Source of the DNA: an uncultured Prevotellaceae bacterium
GTDB taxonomy: Bacteria; Bacteroidota; Bacteroidia; Bacteroidales; Bacteroidaceae
Length of the DNA: 64,000 bases
Assembly: GCA_900313615.1 (NCBI GenBank)
Contig: OMRP01000003.1
Location: forward strand, 124,001 to 188,000
Direction: 5' to 3'
Within the stretch, counting starts at the first letter, position 1; the number at the start of each line of letters is the position of its first letter. Under the pieces are notes generated by a model. It was not told the DNA's origin. It did not search any database and saw only the letters and a program-made list of their open reading frames with translations. The position numbers were made by a program, and so were the translations under genes. Of this stretch, positions 28,411 to 36,963 are shown piece by piece.

Positions 28411-29925
28411 ATGCTATCACAGAAAGACCTACAGCAACTTGCCTCCAAAGGCATTACAGAAGAACAAATCCACAACCAACTGAATGAATTTAAAACGGGT
28501 TTCCCATTCCTTAAATTAGAAGCCGCCGCTTCAGTAGGCAATGGTATCATTTCTCCTGCCGATAAAGAACGTGAAGCCTTCATCCAGGCATGGAATGAAT
28601 ACAAAGCTTCAGGAAAGAAAGTGGTGAAGTTCGTTCCTGCATCTGGTGCAGCAAGCCGTATGTTTAAAGACATGTTTGCCTTTGCCGACGCTGATTACGA
28701 CGTACCTACTACCGATTTCGAGAAGAAGTATTTCGACAATATCGAAAAGTTTGCTTTCTTCGAAGCACTCGATGATGTTTGCAAGGCCAATGAAGGCAAA
28801 GGCATCAAAGATTTGATGGCCGAAGGAAAATACAAAGCCGTTGTCCGTAATATGTTGGATAAAAAAGGACTGAACTATGGTCAGTTGCCGAAAGGATTGC
28901 TGTTGTTCCATCAATATGCAGATGGTCCTCGTACTCCCATGGAAGAACATTTGGTGGAAGGTGCGCTCTATGCAGCCAGCAATGGTGAGGCGAATGTGCA
29001 TTTTACCGTCAGCCATGAGCACATGGTTCTTTTTGAACAACGTGTGGAACAAAAAGTTGGCGTTTTCACTGACAAATATGGCATTAAATACAACATTTCT
29101 TTCTCAGAGCAAAAACCGAGTACAGATACCGTAGCCGCCAATCCAGATAATACACCGTTCCGCAACGACGATGGTTCGCTGCTGTTCCGTCCAGGTGGAC
29201 ATGGAGCACTCATTGAGAACCTTAATGATATTGATGCCGATGTAGTGTTTATCAAGAACATTGATAATGTCGTTCCCGACAGGTTGAAGGATGAGACGGT
29301 CACCTATAAGCAACTGATTGCTGGTGTCCTCGTTTGCGCTCAGAAAAAGGCTTTTGAATATATCCGAATCTTGGATGGAGACTATACCGATGCTCAATTA
29401 CAGGAAATTGCTCGTTTCGTGAGTGAGGATCTTTGCTGCAAGAAAGAGGGTCTTGGACAACTGGGACGTGAGGAGCTGGCGGCATACCTGCGTGATAAAC
29501 TCAACCGTCCTATGCGTGTTTGTGGCGTTGTGAAGAATGTAGGTGAACCTGGTGGTGGACCTTTCCTTACCTACAACCAAGATGGCACTGTCAGCCTGCA
29601 AATTCTTGAGAGTAGTCAGATAGACAAGAGCAATGCCGAATACCAGCGTATGTTTACGGAAGGGACACACTTCAATCCTGTTGACCTCGTATGCGCAGTA
29701 AAAGATTACGAAGGGAAACCATTTGATTTGCCCTCGTTCGTGGACAAGAGCACTGGTTTTATCAGCAGCAAGAGCAAGAATGGCAAGGAACTGAAAGCTT
29801 TGGAATTGCCTGGACTGTGGAATGGCGCGATGAGCGATTGGTGTACTATCTTTGTTGAGGTGCCTCTCGGCACATTCAATCCGGTGAAGACCGTTAACGA
29901 TTTGTTGCGTGAACAACATCAATAA
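28411..29925 (+). CDS. DUF4301 family protein
   Basis: 504-residue cytoplasmic protein; I recognise the Bacteroidetes DUF4301 family by its N-terminal block (VVKFVPASGAASRMFK, 71-86), RPGGHGALIENL (260-271) and a C-terminal ELPGLWNGAMSDW segment. No function is established that I know of. The PASGxxSRM loop and the later GGHGALIxNL followed by IKNIDN resemble the order of elements in sugar-phosphate nucleotidyltransferases of the UDP-sugar pyrophosphorylase type (inference, see findings). It is monocistronic: own promoter, and a terminator before the convergent ndk gene. Confidence 0.85.
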   Translation: MLSQKDLQQLASKGITEEQIHNQLNEFKTGFPFLKLEAAASVGNGIISPADKEREAFIQAWNEYKASGKKVVKFVPASGAASRMFKDMFAFADADYDVPTTDFEKKYFDNIEKFAFFEALDDVCKANEGKGIKDLMAEGKYKAVVRNMLDKKGLNYGQLPKGLLLFHQYADGPRTPMEEHLVEGALYAASNGEANVHFTVSHEHMVLFEQRVEQKVGVFTDKYGIKYNISFSEQKPSTDTVAANPDNTPFRNDDGSLLFRPGGHGALIENLNDIDADVVFIKNIDNVVPDRLKDETVTYKQLIAGVLVCAQKKAFEYIRILDGDYTDAQLQEIARFVSEDLCCKKEGLGQLGREELAAYLRDKLNRPMRVCGVVKNVGEPGGGPFLTYNQDGTVSLQILESSQIDKSNAEYQRMFTEGTHFNPVDLVCAVKDYEGKPFDLPSFVDKSTGFISSKSKNGKELKALELPGLWNGAMSDWCTIFVEVPLGTFNPVKTVNDLLREQHQ

Positions 29926-29975
29926 ACTCATTCTCTCACAATAAGAAACGAGTTGAATCATAAACCTGCAAAAAT

Positions 29976-30014
29976 GGAGGACGACACATTAAAAGAGTGT
30001 CGCCCTCCGTTTTT
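29976..30014. terminator. Terminator between DUF4301 gene and ndk
   Basis: Stem GGAGG-a-CGACAC (29976-29987) with GTGTCG-c-CCTCC (29997-30008), a 9-base loop and one mismatch, followed by GTTTTT. A-rich sequence on the other side allows use by both convergent genes. Confidence 0.8.
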
Positions 30015-30032
30015 CCTCTGTTTATCAATTCT

Positions 30033-30494
30033 TTAGACTTCGTTTTCGCCATAGATGAAACCTAGCTGGGCTGCCTTGAAATCAAAGATTTCTTCAGGAC
30101 GGAAGAAACGGTTCAATTCTATTTGTGCATTCGACGTGGAATCGCTGGCATGAACGATGTTCTGCTGGTTGCTCATCGAATAATCGCCACGGATAGTGCC
30201 CGGCGCAGCCTCACGGCCATTCGTCGAACCCACCATAGTGCGAACGACCTGAACGGCGTCCACACCTTCTATGGCCATCGCTACGACAGGACATGCCATC
30301 ATCGATTCGGCCAACTTGGGGAAGAAGGGTTTGTCCACCAGATGTGCATAATGTTCGCGAAGAATAGGTTCATCCAACTGCATCATCTTCATGCCTACGA
30401 TATGCAGTCCGCGACGTTCGAAACGATTGATGACTTCACCCATAAGATTACGCTGTACGCAACTTGGTTTTAAGAGAACTAATGTCTTTTCCAT
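30033..30494 (-). CDS. ndk: Nucleoside diphosphate kinase
   Basis: Transfers the gamma-phosphate of ATP to nucleoside diphosphates through a phospho-histidine. From the ATG at 30494 (MEKTLVLLKP) it has 153 residues, slightly longer than the usual 140-150. The active-site histidine is His115 in NIVHASDS, and TNGREAAPGTIRGD (91-104) is the nucleotide-binding stretch. A longer frame reaching 30557 is rejected because it would start at the promoter -33 element. The last residues (GFIYGENEV) extend beyond the E. coli protein. Confidence 0.95.
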   Translation of the reverse strand: MEKTLVLLKPSCVQRNLMGEVINRFERRGLHIVGMKMMQLDEPILREHYAHLVDKPFFPKLAESMMACPVVAMAIEGVDAVQVVRTMVGSTNGREAAPGTIRGDYSMSNQQNIVHASDSTSNAQIELNRFFRPEEIFDFKAAQLGFIYGENEV

Positions 30495-30527
30495 AATAAT
30501 ATATAATGTGTTTTGTTGTTTCAGTTG

Positions 30528-30558
30528 CAAAGATAATGCAAATCGATAAAAGGACAAA
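30528..30558 (-). promoter_or_regulatory. ndk promoter
   Basis: On the minus strand, TTTG (30555-30558), a 19-base spacer and TATCTTTG (30528-30535). Start predicted near 30522, leaving a 28-base leader. This decides the ATG at 30494 as the translational start. Confidence 0.8.
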
Positions 30559-30578
30559 GACTTGTCTTAGAATAAATG

Positions 30579-30600
30579 AAAAATCCCGCAATGGGCGGGA
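30579..30600 (-). terminator. Terminator of the tRNA-Thr/tRNA-Gly unit
   Basis: On the minus strand, stem TCCCGC/GCGGGA (30600-30595 with 30589-30584), 5-base loop, then TTTTTC. It lies 26 bases after the tRNA-Gly gene. Confidence 0.75.
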
Positions 30601-30625
30601 CAACATATGGTTAGAAAGAGGGTAG

Positions 30626-30698
30626 AGCGGTAAACGGGGCTCGAACCCGCGACCTTCGGCTTGGGAAGCCAACGCTCTGCCAACTGAGCTACTACCGC
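30626..30698 (-). tRNA. tRNA-Gly (anticodon CCC)
   Basis: The cloverleaf can be drawn in full: acceptor GCGGTAG/TTACCGC, anticodon stem TTGGC/GCCGA with loop TTCCCAA, T arm GCGGG-TTCGAGC-CCCGT. Anticodon CCC reads GGG. The discriminator base is U, as is usual for tRNA-Gly. CCA is not encoded. Confidence 0.93.
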
Positions 30699-30705
30699 GA
30701 AAATG

Positions 30706-30778
30706 AGCCGATACTGGGACTCGAACCCAGGACCTATTCATTACGAATGAATCGCTCTACCAACTGAGCCATATCGGC
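30706..30778 (-). tRNA. tRNA-Thr (anticodon CGT)
   Basis: Acceptor GCCGATA/TATCGGC, D arm GCTC/GAGC, anticodon stem ATTCA/TGAAT with loop TTCGTAA, and T arm with TTCGAGT. Anticodon CGT reads ACG. It lies 7 bases before the tRNA-Gly gene in the same transcript. CCA is not encoded. Confidence 0.93.
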
Positions 30779-30809
30779 AACCTCATAGGCATTCCGAAGA
30801 AATGTGGTG

Positions 30810-30840
30810 CAAAGGTAATCTTATTTTTTGTATAAACAAA
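30810..30840 (-). promoter_or_regulatory. Promoter of the tRNA pair
   Basis: Minus strand TTTG (30837-30840), 19-base spacer, TACCTTTG (30810-30817). Predicted start near 30804, about 26 bases before tRNA-Thr. Confidence 0.8.
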
Positions 30841-30881
30841 ATAATTTGGGATTTATTTTTAGGAGATACTCTTGACCTTAT

Positions 30882-33713
30882 TTATTTAGAAGGAGATAAC
30901 TTTTCACGTAGGTAATGCCCTGTAATGCTTTCTTTACACTGTGCAACTTCTTCTGGGGTTCCGCAACACACTAAGGCTCCACCTTTGTCGCCACCTTCCG
31001 GGCCGAGGTCGATGACATGGTCGGCACATTTCACCACATCAAGATTATGCTCGATGACCAATACCGTATGCCCACGGAGGATGAGCGCATCGAAAGCGGA
31101 AAGCAATCGTTTGATGTCATGGAAATGCAAGCCCGTGGTAGGTTCGTCGAAAATGAAAAGGGTAGGGGACTGCCTTTCTTGACCGATGAAATAGGCTAGT
31201 TTCACACGCTGGTTCTCACCGCCCGACAACGAAGAGGAACTCTGTCCCAGCTTGATGTACCCCAAACCGACAGCATCCAGAGGTCGCAGCCGGTCTGCGA
31301 TGGCACGTTGGCCGTGCGCTTCGAAAAATGCCAATGCCTCGGAAACGGTCATGTCAAGCACATCGTTGATGTTCTTGCCCTCATAACGTACATCAAGGAT
31401 GTCGCGTTTGAAACGCTTGCCATGACATGACTCGCACACCAGTTCCAAGTCGGCCATAAATTGCATTTCCACATTGATGACACCTGCACCCTTACATTCT
31501 TCGCACCTCCCTCCGTCGGCATTGAAGGAAAAATATTGGGGGCTAAATCCCATTTGTTTTGACAAGGGCTGATCCCCGAACAACTGACGTATAGCATCAT
31601 AGGCCTTAACATATGTGGCTGGATTGGAACGTGTGCTCTTACCTATCGGGTTTTGGTCGACAAATTCCACGTGCTCTATGTTACGCCAGTCGCCTTCTAT
31701 ACCGTTGTATTCACCTGGAGGGTCACAAACCTCATCAAGATGGCGTTTGAGAGCAGGGTATAGAATGCCCTTGACTAATGATGATTTTCCACTTCCGCTG
31801 ACTCCTGTCACTACAGTAAAAACATTCAAGGGGAAACTCACGTCGATGCCTCGTAGGTTGTTCATCCTACAACCCTTGAGTGCTATCGATAGGTTCCAAG
31901 GACGACGGGAAGTGGGAATGGGAATCGCCTCTTCGTGGGTGAGGAATCGAATCGTATGGCTACGTGGATAATCCTTCAAGGCAGTAGGGGAGAGATGTTT
32001 AGGATCGCCCTCATAAACGATTTCACCCCCTAGACGTCCGGCATTAGGACCCACATCGATGAGGTAGTCTGCGCTACGCATCATATCTTCGTCGTGTTCA
32101 ACAACCATCACAGTGTTGCCGATGGATTGTAAGTCGCGCAGCACGTGAATCAAACGGTCTGTGTCGCGACTATGCAAGCCAATGCTTGGTTCATCGAGGA
32201 TGTATAGAGAACCTACCAATGAACTGCCTAACGATGTGGTGAGGTTGATGCGCTGGCTCTCGCCGCCACTCAATGTATTGGATGGGCGGTTAAGTGTGAG
32301 GTACCCCAATCCCACATTTACCATGAATTGTAAGCGATTTCTGATTTCTGTGAGAATACGCCGAGAAACGGCTTCGTCATGCTTGTCAAGCACTAACTCA
32401 TCGACCCATTTTTTGAGACTCCAAACAGGCATTTGTATCAAATCGGTGATGCTTCGTCCTGCCACTTGTACATAGGTGGCTTCTTTTTTTAGGCGTGTGC
32501 CATGGCATACAGGGCAAATCGTTTTACCACGGTAGCGGCTCATCATCACCCTATATTGTATTTTGTATTGGTTCTCCTTAACCATTTGGAAAAACGCATC
32601 TATATTCACTTGTTCATGAATGTCAAGATGTCTTTCAGAAGGCAATCCATGCCAAAGCCATTCTTTCTGCTGACGCGTGAGATCATAATAAGGTGTGAAT
32701 ATAGGAAAAATATCGGCAGCAGAACGTCGGCAGAACTCTTCTTGCCATATTTTCATTTTGTCACCATGCCAACATTGTACACAACCACCATATACACTCA
32801 GTGAACTGTTGGGGATGACCAATTTTTCGTCAATGCCTATTACAGAGCCAAACCCTTCACATTCTGGGCAGGCTCCTAGCGGAGAATTGAAAGAGAACAT
32901 GTTGTCGGAAGGCTCTTCAAAAGAAATGCCATCCGCCTCATATCTAGTTGAGAAATCATAGGAAAGATTGGAGGGGAGGAAAACAAGACGACATTCACCG
33001 TCGCCTTCATAGAAAGCGGTTTCCGCTGAGTCATAAATACGTGCAATGCTGTCGGGTGTATTGTCTACGCTCATCCTGTCGATGAGTAGATAAACGTCCG
33101 ATGGGTCTAGATTATTTATAAGTTCCTCATCCTCAATTAGTTCTTCAATTCTTGTTAGTTCGCTTTTATGATAAATACGCACAAATCCTTGTTGGATTTC
33201 CATTTCCAACTGACGTTTCAATGTGCGTTGTGCAATGCGCTTCAGAGGAGCTAATATATAATACTTTGTGCCTGATGCATAAGCACTTACACAATTTACG
33301 ATATCTTCGATAGTGTGTTTTTTTACTTCTTGTCCGCTGATCGGAGAATATGTCTTACCTATACGTGCGAATAATAATCGAAGGTATTCGTAGACTTCTG
33401 TCGAGGTGCCTACGGTTGACCTTGGATTACGGCTTATCACTTTTTGTTCAATAGCGATGGCTGGTGGCAAACCTTTAATGAAATCGCAGGCAGGTTTGCT
33501 CATTCTGCCTAAAAATTGTCTGGCATAAGATGATAGGCTCTCAACATAACGGCGTTGTCCTTCTGCATATAGTGTGTCGAAGGCAAGTGAAGATTTTCCG
33601 CTTCCACTAACTCCAGCAACAACTACAAGTTGGTTGCGGGGAATGTTAACGGATATATTCTTTAAATTATTGACTCGGGCTCCTTTGACTTGAATAAATT
33701 CTCCGGTATTCAT
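30882..33713 (-). CDS. uvrA: Excinuclease ABC subunit A
   Basis: DNA damage-recognition ATPase of nucleotide excision repair. From the ATG at 33713 ([19 protein letters not shown]) it has 943 residues, matching E. coli UvrA (940). Two ABC modules are visible: Walker [10 protein letters not shown] near 30 and again near 630, and signatures [11 protein letters not shown] and [11 protein letters not shown]. The second zinc module is intact (CEECKGAG and CESCHGKRF). In the first, the CxxC after FNSPLGA is present (CPECEG), but the earlier CxxC of the E. coli finger is missing. A frame open to 33758 is rejected because it begins upstream of the -7 element. A second uvrA paralogue may exist elsewhere, as in many Bacteroidetes. 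Confidence 0.94.
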   Translation of the reverse strand: MNTGEFIQVKGARVNNLKNISVNIPRNQLVVVAGVSGSGKSSLAFDTLYAEGQRRYVESLSSYARQFLGRMSKPACDFIKGLPPAIAIEQKVISRNPRSTVGTSTEVYEYLRLLFARIGKTYSPISGQEVKKHTIEDIVNCVSAYASGTKYYILAPLKRIAQRTLKRQLEMEIQQGFVRIYHKSELTRIEELIEDEELINNLDPSDVYLLIDRMSVDNTPDSIARIYDSAETAFYEGDGECRLVFLPSNLSYDFSTRYEADGISFEEPSDNMFSFNSPLGACPECEGFGSVIGIDEKLVIPNSSLSVYGGCVQCWHGDKMKIWQEEFCRRSAADIFPIFTPYYDLTRQQKEWLWHGLPSERHLDIHEQVNIDAFFQMVKENQYKIQYRVMMSRYRGKTICPVCHGTRLKKEATYVQVAGRSITDLIQMPVWSLKKWVDELVLDKHDEAVSRRILTEIRNRLQFMVNVGLGYLTLNRPSNTLSGGESQRINLTTSLGSSLVGSLYILDEPSIGLHSRDTDRLIHVLRDLQSIGNTVMVVEHDEDMMRSADYLIDVGPNAGRLGGEIVYEGDPKHLSPTALKDYPRSHTIRFLTHEEAIPIPTSRRPWNLSIALKGCRMNNLRGIDVSFPLNVFTVVTGVSGSGKSSLVKGILYPALKRHLDEVCDPPGEYNGIEGDWRNIEHVEFVDQNPIGKSTRSNPATYVKAYDAIRQLFGDQPLSKQMGFSPQYFSFNADGGRCEECKGAGVINVEMQFMADLELVCESCHGKRFKRDILDVRYEGKNINDVLDMTVSEALAFFEAHGQRAIADRLRPLDAVGLGYIKLGQSSSSLSGGENQRVKLAYFIGQERQSPTLFIFDEPTTGLHFHDIKRLLSAFDALILRGHTVLVIEHNLDVVKCADHVIDLGPEGGDKGGALVCCGTPEEVAQCKESITGHYLREKLSPSK

Positions 33714-33732
33714 ACGCTTAATTTTCAAACTA

Positions 33733-33740
33733 CAAAAATA
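33733..33740 (-). promoter_or_regulatory. -7 element of the uvrA promoter
   Basis: TATTTTTG on the minus strand, about 20 bases before the ATG at 33713. The -33 region is a T-run without an exact TTTG. No LexA-type operator is evident. Confidence 0.5.
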
Positions 33741-33940
33741 CGACTTTTTTGGCAGCATAAAAAAGAATCATGGTTATTTAATATGATAAAAGCTAAAAAT
33801 ACACAAAATAAATATAATCAACATTATGATAAATAGAGCGTTTCGTTAGTAAATCATAGAAAAAACGATACCCCTATTCTGAATGATTCAGAAAATATGA
33901 ATGAAATAAGAGATAATTCGCAAATATTGATTTTTTTGAT

Positions 33941-33948
33941 TACTTTTG
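33941..33948 (+). promoter_or_regulatory. -7 element of the FucP-family permease promoter
   Basis: TACTTTTG fits TAnnTTTG; predicted start near 33954, 50 bases before the ATG. The 290-base region between uvrA and this gene is A/T-rich and otherwise appears empty. Confidence 0.5.
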
Positions 33949-34003
33949 CATTTACAATATAATTATTAATCAAACTATAACAATAATCATTACGTTATTT
34001 GTC

Positions 34004-35314
34004 ATGAACGATAAGAAATCGAGTCTATTTATGAAAAATGGTGTCAATTATTTGGTGCCGTTTATCTTGATTACTTTCTGTTTTGCCCTTTGGGGATTCG
34101 CCAATGATGTTACAAACCCCATGGTTAAGGCATTTTCTAAAATTTTTAGGACAAGTGTTACTGAAGGATCATTGGTGCAGATGGCATTCTATGGTGGTTA
34201 TTTCGTCATGGCAATTCCTGCGGCATTATTTATCAGAAAATTTTCATATAAGGCTGGAGTACTTATGGGACTAGGGTTATATGCCACTGGTGCTTTGCTG
34301 TTTTTCCCGGCCAAAACAACAGGATTATATTATCCATTCTTGGGTGCTTATTTTATAATGACTTGTGGTCTGTCGTTTTTGGAAACTAGTTGCAATCCCT
34401 ATATTTTGTCGATGGGTTCTGAAGTGACTGCCACTCGCCGACTGAATTTCGCGCAATGTTTCAATCCCATAGGTTCTCTTATGGGTATGTTCGTGGCCAT
34501 GAATTTCATTCAGGCAAAACTTAATCCCATGGATTCTGATCAACGCGCCCTACTCCCTGATAGCCAGTTTGAAGCGCTCAAGGATTCGGACCTTGGCGTG
34601 TTGATAGCACCTTATCTGGGTATTGGATTGGTTATTGTAGTGATGTTTTTGGTCATCGCTCTAGCAAAGATTCCACGAGAAGATGGCAACTCTAAGGGAA
34701 TCAGCGCATTACAATCTGCAAAAAAAGCACTTAGCCTGCCGAAATATAAGTTTGGCGTGGTGGCGCAGTTCTTCTATGTTGGTGCCCAAATCATGTGTTG
34801 GACGTTTATTATCCAATACGGAACACGCATCTTTATGAATGAGGGTATGGCTGAGAAAGAAGCTGAAGTGCTTTCACAAGGATACAATATTGTTGCAATG
34901 ATACTCTTCGTGAGTAGCCGATTCATCGCCACATTCTTTATGAAGTATGTCCGACCTAGCAAATTGCTCGCATTGTTTGCTATTGGTGGTGGTTTACTTA
35001 CACTAGGTGTTATCTTTTTCCAAAACAGAATGGGTCTCTACTGCTTAGTCGGCGTGTCGGCTTGCATGTCGCTCATGTTCCCCACCATTTATGGCATCGC
35101 TTTGAAAGGAATGGGCGAAGAAGCGAAGTTCGGTGCAGCAGGTCTTATTATGGCCATATTAGGTGGGTCGGTTTTGCCCCCCCTTCAGGCTATGATTATT
35201 GACCAAGGTGTAGTTTTTGGTATGCCGGCGGTCAATGTTTCCTTTGTATTGCCGTTTATCTGCTTTATTGTAGTATTCCTTTATGGTAAATATGCCACAA
35301 GAATAGATGATTAA
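34004..35314 (+). CDS. MFS sugar:H+ symporter, FucP (fucose permease) family
   Basis: 436 residues, twelve predicted membrane helices. The N-terminal ILITFCFALWGFANDVTNPM region is characteristic of the FucP family. Asp35 and Glu127 (SFLETSCNPY) sit where E. coli FucP has its two protonatable residues, Asp46 and Glu135. Family members carry L-fucose, glucose/galactose or N-acetylglucosamine by proton symport. The gene converges on uxuB and uxuA, so transport of a hexuronate or related sugar acid is possible, but the sequence does not settle the substrate. It is transcribed alone and ends at a shared terminator. Confidence 0.85.
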   Translation: MNDKKSSLFMKNGVNYLVPFILITFCFALWGFANDVTNPMVKAFSKIFRTSVTEGSLVQMAFYGGYFVMAIPAALFIRKFSYKAGVLMGLGLYATGALLFFPAKTTGLYYPFLGAYFIMTCGLSFLETSCNPYILSMGSEVTATRRLNFAQCFNPIGSLMGMFVAMNFIQAKLNPMDSDQRALLPDSQFEALKDSDLGVLIAPYLGIGLVIVVMFLVIALAKIPREDGNSKGISALQSAKKALSLPKYKFGVVAQFFYVGAQIMCWTFIIQYGTRIFMNEGMAEKEAEVLSQGYNIVAMILFVSSRFIATFFMKYVRPSKLLALFAIGGGLLTLGVIFFQNRMGLYCLVGVSACMSLMFPTIYGIALKGMGEEAKFGAAGLIMAILGGSVLPPLQAMIIDQGVVFGMPAVNVSFVLPFICFIVVFLYGKYATRIDD

Positions 35315-35346
35315 CGTTAAGGGTCTGGCTATTAGATGATTATAAT

Positions 35347-35372
35347 AAAAGGCAAGCAAACGCTTGCCTTTT
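35347..35372. terminator. Bidirectional terminator between permease and uxuB
   Basis: A perfect 11-base-pair stem, AAAAGGCAAGC (35347-35357) with GCTTGCCTTTT (35362-35372), and loop AAAC. The stem ends in A- and T-runs, so it can stop transcription from both sides. Confidence 0.85.
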
Positions 35373-35375
35373 ATG

Positions 35376-36962
35376 TTATCTTGCTGATACGTATTTGTGT
35401 AATGTGGCTCTTACGGCCCCTGGACCAGCATAAAGCTCTTTTACCATGCTTTCTATCTGTTCGCCAAGTCCCGCCTCATAGAGATCCAGACCGAAAACGT
35501 CAGCTCGGCTGTATAGGGCTCTTAAACAGGAATAGTCTTGGTCTTCCTTCCCTATCTCCAAAGGAGCAACGATGGTCTGCAACTCTTGCAACATGGGATC
35601 GGGTGACGGTTCAAATGGCGTTCCGTCATCTTTGATTCCTTTTAGATAACGAGCATAGCCTGCCAACGTGAGAGGAATAAGTACCAAATTGTTCATGTCT
35701 AAACCACGAGCGATGTACTTCTTTATCGTTTCACCAAAACGAATAGGCAGTTTTTGGCTGGTATCCATGGCTATACGCTGTGGGGCATCGGGCATGAAGG
35801 GGTTGGGCAGTCGTCTGTTGATGACTGCACCGATAAACTCGTATGGGTTCAGCACGCCTGGATCGGTGACCACAGGCATGGCCTCAATATAGCCTATTTT
35901 CTGAATGAATGCACGTAAGTCTTCATCGGCCATTTCGGCAGAGATAAGCGTGTAACCAAGCATACAACCATACAGTGACATGGCCGTATGGAGTGGATTC
36001 AAACAGGTGGTTACCTTCATCGTCTCTACCTTATCTACCGTTTCACGAGTGGTATATAATGCACCACCCAAGTCAAGCGGTGGGCGGCCATTCGTGTAAT
36101 TGTCCTCAATGACAAGGTATTGCACTTCTTCGGCATTGACAAACGGAGCTGTGAATGTGTGTTTTTCCGTCTCTATGTAGTTGTTGTCATCAAAACCGTC
36201 GGCAGCCAACATCTCTTGAACCTTCTGATGCGGACGAGGCGTAATCTTGTCAATCATCGACCAGGGGAAGGTTATTTTCTTCTCATCTTTCAAGTAATCA
36301 AGGAAAGCAGAGGGTACCAAACCATCGGCGACCCATTTTTCCGCATAAGCGAATACTCCAGCTTTCACCTTGTCACCGTTATGGGAACAGTTGTCCATGC
36401 TTTGCACCGTTAGTGGCAATGCTCCCGCTATATAACGCTCAAACAGCAAAGCTGTCACCTTGCCCATGGCAAGCACGGGCTGCAGTCCACGTTCCAAATC
36501 TGCAGGGGCTACGCTGTAACCCTTCTCTGTGATGGTGAAAGAAATCATTTGTAGAGAGGGTTTGCGGAAAATATCAACCAACCGCTGCCAGTCCTTGAAC
36601 TGGTAGTCGGCTTTCAGGGCTTCAGTAACCGATGCTATCACCTTTTTCTCGATGGTTCCTGTTGATTGGAGACTTACCAATAATGAAAGGTTATCGTATG
36701 GGGTGTATGCTTTGTCGATGACTTCAAAGTCAAAGGTCTCAGCCACGATGACACCTCGATCGTATTTTCCTGTATTCAAGGCATCGTTAAGAATGGCAGC
36801 TGGAAAGGCACGGAATATGTTTCCACCTCCAAAATGCACCCATGTTGGTGCTTCGTATGTCTTTTTGGCTACGGCTGCCCTGTCGAACTTGGGGAGGATA
36901 TATCCTTTCGCTTCCCATTCTGCGGCATTGAAATTGCCGGAAATAATGTCTCTCAGTTTCAT
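35376..36962 (-). CDS. uxuB: Fructuronate/tagaturonate reductase (mannitol dehydrogenase family)
   Basis: From ATG 36962 (MKLRDIISGNF) it has 528 residues. It belongs to the long-chain polyol dehydrogenase family: the NAD-binding GGGNIFRAFPA is near residue 45, and the family catalytic pattern K-x4-N-x2-H is present as KVTTCLNPLH. UxuB reduces D-fructuronate to D-mannonate and UxaB reduces tagaturonate to altronate. The partner gene here is mannonate dehydratase, so fructuronate is the better guess. It lies one base downstream of uxuA. An in-frame extension into uxuA (to 37079) is rejected as overlap. Confidence 0.87.
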   Translation of the reverse strand: MKLRDIISGNFNAAEWEAKGYILPKFDRAAVAKKTYEAPTWVHFGGGNIFRAFPAAILNDALNTGKYDRGVIVAETFDFEVIDKAYTPYDNLSLLVSLQSTGTIEKKVIASVTEALKADYQFKDWQRLVDIFRKPSLQMISFTITEKGYSVAPADLERGLQPVLAMGKVTALLFERYIAGALPLTVQSMDNCSHNGDKVKAGVFAYAEKWVADGLVPSAFLDYLKDEKKITFPWSMIDKITPRPHQKVQEMLAADGFDDNNYIETEKHTFTAPFVNAEEVQYLVIEDNYTNGRPPLDLGGALYTTRETVDKVETMKVTTCLNPLHTAMSLYGCMLGYTLISAEMADEDLRAFIQKIGYIEAMPVVTDPGVLNPYEFIGAVINRRLPNPFMPDAPQRIAMDTSQKLPIRFGETIKKYIARGLDMNNLVLIPLTLAGYARYLKGIKDDGTPFEPSPDPMLQELQTIVAPLEIGKEDQDYSCLRALYSRADVFGLDLYEAGLGEQIESMVKELYAGPGAVRATLHKYVSAR

Positions 36963-36963
36963 G

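Noticed and set aside
30495-30557. N-terminal extension of ndk by 21 residues
   Set aside because: It would begin at the -33 element of the promoter; the conserved family start MEKTLVLLKP is at 30494.
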